A stretch of 64,000 bases of DNA. It comes from Siphonodentalium dalli. Taxonomy: Eukaryota > Mollusca > Scaphopoda > Gadilida > Siphonodentaliidae. Below the pieces are notes generated by a model that searched no databases, had not been told where the DNA came from, and saw only the letters and a list, made by a program, of their open reading frames with translations. The position numbers and the translations under genes were made by a program. Where the stretch lies: the NCBI GenBank assembly GCA_032622095.1, contig CP136061.1:191464369-191528368 (forward strand), given 5' to 3'. This document shows, in pieces, positions 55,955 through 64,000 of this stretch; positions within the stretch are counted from its first letter, which is position 1, and the number at the start of each line of letters is the position of its first letter.

Positions 55955-58900
55955 CTGTGAAAGACAAATAATGAATGTTCAGTCTAGCTTTGACTATGCA
56001 AACCTTTGAACAGTTATTATGTAATAATGATATATGTGTATATTGAAATAAAATATCCTATCCTATCCCATTCATAGTATAAACCTTTTCTATACTAAAT
56101 ACTCATTGATAAGTAGTTCCCATAGGAAATGCTCAGATAATAAGTTCAACAAACAACCATTATATTATCTGAACATTTTCCTCCTATGAAAATTAATCCT
56201 TTTGTACTTCTATTTTCATTGTGATTTTCACCTGTCTGTCGTCTGCTCATTTGTCCCGAACACCTTTCCACATATAGAACATTCCAATGTTTACTTTTAT
56301 AACTGAATGGGAGAATCCATTTATTATATAAATGGTTGAATAGTCCAGATATAGCCTTCATATCTGTAAAAATTTGAAGTTGAAATTCTCAGTACTTTAG
56401 GATAAATTGAAATTTCCAAACTATTGCAGGTATATTGTTGATCCCGGATTCTCTGTCATGAATTTAGTATAATAATAATGGGTGAATTTATACAGCACAT
56501 TCCACAGTATATTAGTTTTAATGGGCTTTACCATTTCATGACGGGAGCTGCGCTGGTGCAGCATTAAAGACACTGTGCCAGTGCATTCTCTTATATATGC
56601 AAGTCTCCCAAATGGAGCCTCGCATATATAAGAGAATGCAATGGCTTACAAGGTAAATATTGTTAGGCCAATGTATTCTATTATATATGCGAGGCTCCAT
56701 ATTTTCGCAAAATTTCAGAAAGCTCCAGTCGTGGCAGGGTGGGGAATGTGTTAACTTATGTTATGGAATTAACCATTTCTTTACTAAATACTCATTGATG
56801 AGTAGTTTCCTTATGTTCATATAATAAGTTTAACAAACAGCCATATGTGAACATTTCCCACCAATGAATCTGCACTTTTATTATCTTTTCATTTGTCTAT
56901 TGTCTGCTTATATTTTCTGAACATTCCTCCAAATGAACAATAGACCATTCCAATGTATACATATGCTGTCATAACTGTATGGGAGAATCCATTCAGAAAA
57001 GAAAATGTTAAAACCTCACCTGTTCTCGTAGATCTCGTAGCTGTTCACTGAGATTTGACAATAAATCTTTGGTACAATCTAGCTGCAGCTGGAGATTTCG
57101 GATCTCATTTTGCTCTCCCTCATTATCATCAGCAGTGAGCGACATGGCTCGCATTCGAGGGAACCAGTCTATATCTTTGCGCTGTAGAGATACAGAATAT
57201 GCTTTTACTTGCCCATTATTTTGTCATATTATGTAATCAGTGTGTCTGTCCATATGGCCGTCCTTCAACATTTTGGTTTCCGGATGATAACTTTATTATT
57301 TGGTTTTTGATTGACTCAAAAGTTGGTATGAGGTTTAATCACAAGAAAACACATTTCAGATTTGAATATGGGGTCAGTCTGACAAATTTGGCCTGAGTTA
57401 TAGCCCTTGATGGACTTAAAATACGAGAGGTTGATTTTTGGTTTGGTCTGTACCTGAAAACTGATGAGCAACGAGCACTTGTTAAAATTGGGAATATTTA
57501 ATACAGCAATTAATTTAGTCTTATATGATAGTTGGTACATTCCATTAAACAGAGAAATGTGACACCACAGTGCACTCCATGGATCGAGCTGCCTCTTGCC
57601 CAATTTCTCAAATGTAAAAATAATTCTGACAGAATTGACAAAAATTAATTTCATTCGGCAAAATATTTGGCAAGTGAGTTCTCGTTTCCATGATAATATA
57701 GGAACTATTTATTAAAAAATCCATGTCACAAAAAGCCCACACCATCATTTCATAATACAGCTGCTACTGCATGTAATTAGAAAAAAAATTGAATAACTAA
57801 AAGTTATCACCTGGAAACCATTCGGGATGGACGGATGAATAGACACCGGTGATTTCAATAGTCCCCCATAATATTTTTTCTTGAGGGACTATAGAAATCA
57901 TAATAATATTGCATACACCACCAGCAAGTTAAGCTTATCCCAATTGATGGAGAGGATTGAGAACAATGTTCTCACTATTATTTTTTCATAGACATACAAT
58001 GAAAATCAACTATAGACACAATGAGAAAGTCATCCAAAGACCCATGGTGATGATGATGATTTATTCTCGAATTCATATGAATATATAGAGAATTACAAAG
58101 AGTTATTTACAGAAGATAATATAAATATTATGATAGGGTATATACATATTATATACATGTCTCCGGTGCAATGGGGAAATATTTCACCCGTCATGGGTTA
58201 ATCGTTTTATCTTGGTGTACGAAGATGTCAGGTACGTTTTTTTTATCTAACCTAATGAAAACAGAAGCACGTGTCAGCGGAATGTCGCTGATTGTGTGGA
58301 AAGTAAACAGGTAATCTAATAACGAAGATTGTCAATGATTGCAACGGTAGATAAATATTACTATCAGTATCACTGATCTGAACTGTGAAAGTCAAAGACC
58401 TACAGTGATAGTCAACCATAGACCAATGGTGAAAGTCAATCAGTGACCCTCGGTGAGAGTAAACCATAGACCCACAGTGAAATTCAACCATAGACCCATG
58501 CTGAAAGTCAAACCATATACCCACAGTGAAATTCAACCATACACCCATGCTGAAAGTCAACCATACACCCACAGTGAAATTCAACCATAGACCCATGCTG
58601 AAAGTCATTCAAAGACCTACAGTGAAAGTCAATCAAAGTCCTTCGGTAAAAGTCAACAATAGACCCACAGTGAAAGTCAACCATAGACCAACGCTGATAG
58701 TCAACCATAGATCCATGGTAAATGTTAAACTGTTTTTGGTTTGTTTCATAGCAGTGTCATCTATCTCGCATGCCGCATCAACCGGCTCGGTCAAAATGAA
58801 TGAAAGTTAGTAATTAGCTCTGTGTACATGTATCTTGGACATCTCGTTGATAATTGTATCATATTATGTTATATTATTTGTAAGCTTACCTTCACCATCT

Positions 58901-59050
58901 GATACACATAACTTTCTGGCCCGGTGAATTCTGTTGGACACTTCACTTTGACCACAACAATGAAATTCAGATAATGCCACATATTATGTTGTTTTAGTGT
59001 ATGTTCCTCAAAGGAAACAGATTTATTGTCGAACACAGACCTCTCAAGAC
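55619..59050 (-). CDS. ITPR: Inositol 1,4,5-trisphosphate receptor, C-terminal three exons (gene-level entry, spliced)
   Basis: Exons (minus) 59050-58890, 57181-57020 and 55954-55619 join in frame to a stop and give 218 residues plus a split first codon. IP3 receptors are tetrameric ER calcium-release channels opened by IP3 and calcium. This fragment is the cytosolic C-terminus after the last membrane helix. Recognised landmarks are [20 protein letters not shown] (linker domain, with the two zinc-ligand histidines), [30 protein letters not shown] and [10 protein letters not shown]. The paired CxxC cysteines and the channel helices belong to upstream exons not found in the window. Vertebrate receptors end soon after the QKQR motif; here an added tail of about 98 residues is mostly Gln-rich pentapeptides. 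The paralogue (ITPR1, 2 or 3) cannot be assigned; many invertebrates have one gene. Confidence 0.92.
55640..55864 (-). repeat. 15-bp coding minisatellite in ITPR last exon
   Basis: About 15 copies of a 15-bp unit, minus-strand CAACAGCAGTTACCC with variants. The period is a multiple of three, so copy-number change keeps the frame and alters only the length of the Gln-rich tail. Confidence 0.9.
56079..56341. mobile_element. TTAA-type MITE (tcagataataag family), ends eroded
   Basis: ccttttctatactaaatact, gctcagataataagttcaac, gtctgtcgtctgctc and gagaatccatttat in family order; neither TTAA remains. Confidence 0.7.
56528..56742. mobile_element. Palindromic MITE (tatataagagaatgca family)
   Basis: From taccatttcatgacgggagc to cagaaagctccagtcgtggc; part of the second hairpin is deleted and the TTAA are lost. 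Confidence 0.75.
56769..57011. mobile_element. TTAA-flanked MITE adjacent to an ITPR splice donor
   Basis: TTAAccatttctttactaaat at the left and aaaagaaaatgTTAA at the right. The right TTAA is bases 9-12 of the intron that starts gtgaggtt on the minus strand. Confidence 0.8.
57020..57181 (-). CDS. ITPR: ITPR exon (visible exon 2), C-terminal helix
   Basis: Minus-strand acceptor gtatctctacag before 57181; donor gaacag|gtgagg after 57020. 54 codons, phase 0 at both ends: [15 protein letters not shown], then [12 protein letters not shown] and a heptad segment ending [11 protein letters not shown], the start of the tetramer coiled coil. A MITE is inserted 8 nt into the downstream intron. Confidence 0.92.
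57182..58889. other. ITPR intron
   Basis: 57215-57490 is a degenerate 'ggatgataacttta ... gagttatagccc' repeat related to 28000-28340. 58380-58735 is a minisatellite. No exon seen. Confidence 0.65.
58380..58735. repeat. 24-bp minisatellite with 48-bp dimer order
   Basis: Alternating halves cccacagtgaaattcaacca and cccatgctgaaagtcaacca give a 48-bp period between like units (58472, 58521, 58569); more diverged copies occur at both ends and near 57985-58045. The plus and minus ORFs here are repeat read-through. Confidence 0.85.
58890..59050 (-). CDS. ITPR: ITPR exon (visible exon 1), linker domain
   Basis: On the minus strand the acceptor ttgttttgtag precedes 59050 and the donor gtgaag|gtaagc follows 58890. 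161 nt: two bases complete a Gly codon, then 53 codons [20 protein letters not shown] ... ESYVYQMVK. Histidines 16 and 21 match the HxxxxH pair of the IP3-receptor zinc finger. Confidence 0.92.
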
Positions 59051-59125
59051 CTACAAAACAAAAATACACAGTTCAAATTCTCCAAGAAAGCTAGACAAAA
59101 GCTAGACATAGACAATACTACTTTA

Positions 59126-59359
59126 TTAACCCTTTAATCATTTCTATACTAAATGGATTGGAATAGTCTATTATTTATCTGGAGTAGTTTTCAAGATAAA
59201 TATGCAGACGACAGATATTAAAACTGCAGAAGGAGTCCTATTCAATGGAGGAAAATGTTCAGATAATAAGTTCAACGAACGACTGTTTGTTGAACTTATT
59301 ATCTGAACCTTTCCTATGGGAACTACTCGTCAATGAGTATTTAGTATTGAAATTGTTAA
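59126..59359. mobile_element. TTAA-flanked MITE (tcagataataag family), intact ends
   Basis: TTAAccctttaatcatttct at the left, atttagtattgaaattgTTAA at the right; interior gttcaacgaac/gtttgttgaac hairpin. It starts 75 bp upstream of the ITPR exon at 59050. Confidence 0.8.
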
Positions 59360-59562
59360 CATATGGTGACATGATTTGATGTGTCCATTGTATACCTACG
59401 ATGTTTCCCCATCAAAAACGCCAGTTATAGAACGTTAATAAAAACCTTAAATTAAAACGTTAATAAAAAACTTTCTACAATCTATATTACTGAAATCTAC
59501 GTTTGAACAAGATATAAATTGATTTACTGTAGAAACATGACTTCAAAGTGATGTATAAGCAA

Positions 59563-59815
59563 GCCTGAGTACAAGGTTCCTGTCATTTGCAGAATGAGGT
59601 CCCCAGAGGGTGAATTTAGTGATACTATCCTACATAGCGGGCTAGCATCACTAAATTCACCCTCTGGGGACCTAATTCTGCTTAGGCCTCATCTTCTCTG
59701 GAAAGTTTCTTTATTATCAAATTTTTCTATAGAAACTTCTTCACATAAATTTATTTCTTTTTTAGTTTTTTAGCCTCATTCTGCAATTGATAGGCACACT
59801 AAACTTAGGCTTGTG
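59563..59815. mobile_element. Hairpin MITE (gaggtccccagagggtga family)
   Basis: 59585-59690 is a complete module hairpin; the tail 'cctcatcttctctggaaagt' and a terminal 'aaacttaggcttg' follow. Confidence 0.7.
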
Positions 59816-59905
59816 TAAAGGCATCAAAACTTGAGGAAATTCCATGTTTGTAATCACTAAAATTAGCAAATACAAAGACCAACATGTTCCGAGCTGAGAA
59901 CTAAA

Positions 59906-61070
59906 TGAAAGTGTCAATGACACTGTAGCTCAACTTGGAAAGGGAATAATTTCATGTGTTACAGTCAATGGAGTGATTAGGAATGTGTTAAGTTGAAAGG
60001 CCTAGTTATGCAAAGAGTAAAATCCAAGATGGCCACTGGCAGCCATGTTTTTTTGCTGAATGACCCCAAAAAGACTCGTTCCCATTTACATGTCATTGTC
60101 AACATCCATCACAAATTTCATGATCCGACAAAAGATACGACCTGTAGCCTGCGTCAAAGGATTTAGTCATGTAAAGAGTCAAATCCAAGATGGCTGCTGT
60201 AGGACCTGTAGCATGTGTTAATGGATTGAATTTTGAAATCCAAGATGGCCACTGGCGGCCATGATTTTTGGCCGAACAACCCCAAAATGACTCGTTCCCA
60301 TCTACATGTCAATATTAACTTCCACAACAAATTTCATGATGATCAGACGAACACTCCGGCCTGTAGTCTGTGCTAATTGATTGAATTATGAATTCCAAGA
60401 TGGTTGCTGGCGGCCATGTTTTTTAGCCGAATGACCCCAACATGACTCGTTCCCATCTATATGTCAATGTCAACAGCCATGAAAAATTTCATAATGATCC
60501 GACCAAAGGTACGACCTGTAGTCTGTGCCAAAAGATTTAGTCATGCAAAGAGTAAAATCCAAGATGGCTGCTGGTGGCCATGTTTTTTGGCCAAATGACC
60601 CCAAAATGACTCGTTCCCATCTAGATGTCAATGTCAACAGCCATGACAAATTTCATAATGATCCGACCAAAGGTACGACCTGTAGCCCGTGCCAAAGGAT
60701 TTAGTCATGCAAAGAACAAAATCCAAGATGTCTGCTGGCGGCCATGTTTTTTGGCCGAATGAGCCCAAAATGACTCGTTCCCATCTACATGTCATTGTTA
60801 ACATCCATGACAAATATCATGATGATCAGACGAACAGTATGACCTGTAGCCCGTGCTAATAGATTGAATTTTGAAATCCAAGATGGCTGCTGGCGGCCAT
60901 GTTTTTTTTCGAATGACCCCAAAATTTTTACAAAGATCCGAACAAAGGTACGACCTGTAGCCCGTGCTAAAAGAAATTGTTGACAAATCACGCACACACA
61001 CACGCACACACGGATAACGGACGACAAAGCCATGGCAATAGCTCAAACTTTACAAAGTAAAGTTGAGCTA
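59906..61070. repeat. Degenerate tandem array, about 160-bp unit (block 1)
   Basis: Opens gaaagtgtcaatgacactgt/agctcaactt and closes with (CA)n, cggacgacaaagccatggca and aaagttgagcta, so the ends are inverted. Seven units carry aaatccaagatggctgctgg, ggccatgttttttggccgaa, tgactcgttcccatctacat and aatttcatgatgatcagac. Confidence 0.8.
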
Positions 61071-61314
61071 ATAATGAGTGCCCAACCTACAGCTCATTCA
61101 TGGCTTATGCACTTACGTAAAAACACTATGCCAGTAATTATTACAACCCTTCTGCTAATATGCCGTACCCAATAATTTGCACAGAACAAACAAACAAAGA
61201 TAAACATGCATAAGACAAAATGATAACTCTTATTAATGAATGGATTGTCCCATCCAGTTTTAAATACCTACACAATGTGGTGGTCAAACTTTATTTCCCA
61301 ATAGTACATTCCAG

Positions 61315-61625
61315 TTAACCCTTTCATGATGGGAGCTGTGCTGGTGCAGCATTAAATATCCTGTGCCAGTGCATTCTCTTATATATAAGAAAATGGATTG
61401 GCACAGGGTTTTCAAAAAATTTCAGGAAGCTCAAATCATGGAAGCAGGGAGCAAATTACTTTTGAAATTTTGATTAGCAAATAACCTCACAATGACATAA
61501 TTAGATAGCATTTTTCTAAAATCATATAAAATTCATACCAAATTGCATAGCTATTATCCAAATTTGGGTAGCAAATTGCTATGCGATACCAGTTACTTTT
61601 CTCCCTGCATGGAAGGGAGAATGAC
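61315..61625. mobile_element. Palindromic MITE interrupted by a hAT-type MITE
   Basis: 61315-61444 runs from TTAAccctttcatgatggga to caaatcatggaag; 61608-61620 repeats catggaaggga. Nested insertion splits the right end. Confidence 0.75.
61445..61607. mobile_element. hAT-type MITE with perfect 8-bp target duplication
   Basis: Ends cagggagcaaattactttt and acttttctccctg; flanked on both sides by catggaag (61437-61444 and 61608-61615). 163 bp. Same family as 25081-25230. Confidence 0.9.
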
Positions 61626-62062
61626 ACAAATAACAGATATGGAATAAATTTTTATTTGGAGAGATGTTCAGATACTACAAAGTCTATACAAGTGCAACGC
61701 CAAGCGTGACATATGCCCCCCCGATGCTCAGTTTAGAGAACGGAATACTAAATATTTGTATGGATGGAAAACATTTCTTATTTTCTAAATCCAAGAAGTG
61801 GGTATCCTTTCCCCTTAAACTGGGCTATCAAAATACCAAATCACAACCAAATCTGATGATCCATGTCTAAGTTACAAGCTGAAATTTTCAATCCGAAATT
61901 CCCAAATCACACAAGGGCTGTAACTCCGGTAAAAATGAAAGGACAAAACACATAGCATGTGGGTATCCTTCACCACAAGCTGGGCTATCACCATACCAAA
62001 GAACAACAATATCTGATGATCCATGCCTGAATTACAAGCTCAAATGTTTGTACAGAGACAAA
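61626..62062. repeat. Short degenerate repeat (gtgggtatccttcccc...tgggctatca)
   Basis: Two units of about 165 bp at 61795 and 61960 share 'gggtatcctt', 'ctgggctatca' and 'tctgatgatccatg'. The ORF at 61664-61870 is not recognised. Confidence 0.55.
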
Positions 62063-64000
62063 TTAAAATGAAAGTGTCAATGACACTGTAGCTCAACTTG
62101 GAAAGGGAATAATTTCACGTGTTACAGTCAATGGAGTGATTAGAAATGTGGAAAGCTGAAAGGTCTAGTTATGCAAAGAGTAAAATCCAAGATGGCCACT
62201 GGCAGCCATGTTTTTTTGCCGAATGACCCCAAAATGACTCGTTCCCATTTACATGTCAATGTTAACTTCCATGACAAATTTCATGATGATCAGACCAACA
62301 CTCCGTCCTGTAGTCTGTGCTAATGGAATGAATTTTGAAATCCATGATGGCTGCTGGTGGCCATGTTTTTTTTCCGAAAGACCCCAAAATGACTCATTCC
62401 CATCTACATCTCAATGTTAACAGCCATGACAAATTTGATAGATACAACCAAATGTACGACCTGTAGCCTGTGCCAAAATGACTCGTTCCCATCTACATCC
62501 CATTGTCAACATCAGTGACAAATTTCATGATGATCTCCAACTAAAGGCAAGACCTGTAGCCCGTGCCAAAGGATTTAGTCATGCACAGAGTAAAATCCAA
62601 GATGGCTGCTGGCAGCCATGTTTTTTGACCAAATTACCCCAAAATGATTCTTTCCCATCTACATGCCAATATTAACATCCATGATAAATTTCATGATGAT
62701 CAGACGAACAGTATGGCCTGTAGCCCATGCTAATGGATTGAATTTTGAAATCCAAGATGGCCGTTGGCAGCCATGCTTTTTAGCCGAATGACCCCAAAAT
62801 GACATCGTTCCCATCTATATCCCATTGTCAACATCTGTGACAAATTTCATGATGATCAGACTAAAGGTACGACCTGTAGCCCGTGCCAAAGGATTTAGTC
62901 ATGCACAGAGTAAAATCCAAGATGGCTGCCCATGGTTGCCCATGCTAATGGATTGAATTTTGAAATCCAAGATGGCCGTTGGCAGCCATGCTTTTTAGCC
63001 GAATGACCCCAAAATGACATCGTTCCCATCTACATCCCATTGTCAACATCTGTGACAAATTTCATGATGATCAGGCTAAAGGTATGACATGTAGCACGCG
63101 CCAAAATATTTAGTCATGCACAGAGTAAAATCCAAGATGGCTGGCTGTTTTTTTACCAAATGACCCCAAAATGACTCGTTTCCATCTACATGTCAATATT
63201 AACATCCATGATAAATTTCATGATGATCAGACAAATAGTATGGCCTGTAGCACGTGCTAATGGATTGAATTTTGAAATCCAAGATGGCTGCTGGTGGCCA
63301 TGTTTTTTTGCCGAATGACCCCAAAATGACTCATTCCCATCTATATGTGAATGTCAACAGCCGTGACAAATTTCATAATGATCTGACCAAAGGTATGACA
63401 TGTAGCACGCGCCAAAGGATTTCGTGATGCAAAGAGTAAAATCCAAGATGGCTGCTGGTGGCCATGTGTTTTGGCTGAATGACCCCAAAATGACTTGTTC
63501 CCATCTACAATGTCATTGTTAACATCCATGACAAATTTCATGATGATCAGACCAAAGGTACGACCTGTAGCCCATGCCAAAGGATTTAGTCATACAAAGA
63601 GTAAAATCCAAGATGGCTGCTGTGGGTCATGTTTTTTGGCTGAACAACCCCAAAATTACTCGTTCCCATCTACATGTCAATATTAACATCCATGACAAAT
63701 TTCATGATGATCAGAGTAAAATCCAAGATGGCTGCCGGCGGCCATGTTTTATGGCCGAATGAGCCCAAAATGACTCGTTCCCATCTATATGTCATTGTTA
63801 ACATCCATGACAAATTTCATGATGATCAGACAAACAGTACGACCTGTAGCCCGTGCTACTGGATTGAATTTTGAAATCCATGATGGCCGCTGGCGGCCAT
63901 GTTTTTTTCCAAATGACCCCCGAATTACAAATTTTATAATGATCCAACCAAAGGTACGCCTGTAGCCCGTGCTAAAGGAAATTGTTGACGAATCACACAC
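62063..64000. repeat. Degenerate tandem array, about 160-bp unit (block 2)
   Basis: Same opening motif as block 1 (gaaagtgtcaatgacactgt at 62069) followed by about 12 units to the window end. Some units are duplicated as pairs (62754-62960 against 62963-63130). ORFs on both strands follow the period. Confidence 0.8.

Larger units (their letters stand above)
55955..57019. other. Last ITPR intron, mostly three MITEs
   Basis: Contains elements at 56079-56341, 56528-56742 and 56769-57011. The rest is about 350 bp of AT-rich sequence. Confidence 0.75.

Noticed and set aside
55491-56009. Plus-strand ORFs of 172 and 135 codons rich in Cys/Trp or Val/Ala
   Set aside because: Shadows of the 15-bp coding minisatellite in the ITPR last exon; the conserved frame is on the minus strand.
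59051-64000. Further upstream ITPR exons (channel helices, CxxC half of the zinc finger)
   Set aside because: No minus-strand segment encoding the expected transmembrane or FICG motif was found; only repeats.

Overview
The window is animal genomic DNA: spliced exons with GT/AG boundaries, long introns, AT-rich non-coding sequence and dense short transposable elements. Two conserved metazoan genes lie tail to tail. No prokaryotic features were seen. The organism is probably a marine invertebrate. The gagttatggccc-type degenerate arrays and the (CCGT)n-flanked modules resemble repeats I associate with molluscs and other lophotrochozoans, but the sequence does not fix the phylum.

Plus strand, 852-29054: the last seven exons of a CEP162 (KIAA1009/QN1) orthologue. 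CEP162 is a coiled-coil protein of the centriole distal end and ciliary base. The seven exons join in one uninterrupted frame of 413 codons plus a stop, about the last third of the protein. The introns hold MITEs, hAT-type elements, tandem arrays, a palindrome of about 580 bp, an internally deleted tyrosine-recombinase retrotransposon (17920-20777) and a unit of about 5.1 kb bounded by long inverted repeats (20827-25957).

Minus strand, 59050-55619: the last three exons of an inositol 1,4,5-trisphosphate receptor (ITPR). They encode the C-terminal linker with its zinc-binding histidines, the C-terminal coiled coil, and an unusual tail of 15 Gln-rich pentapeptides. From 59051 to the window end is taken as ITPR intron, filled by a degenerate array of about 160-bp units.

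29055-55618 (26.5 kb) lies between the two stop codons. I find no convincing gene there. It holds hairpin elements, a 25-bp minisatellite of about 1.6 kb, several tandem arrays and one weak small ORF with a signal-like start.

The genes have no evident functional link beyond being convergent. The most notable features are: a minisatellite that duplicates a CEP162 exon end together with its splice donor; MITEs abutting splice sites of both genes; long near-perfect hairpins just after both stop codons; the Gln-rich ITPR tail; and the gag-only split-direct-repeat retroelement. Most repeat boundaries and all identities were judged by eye.
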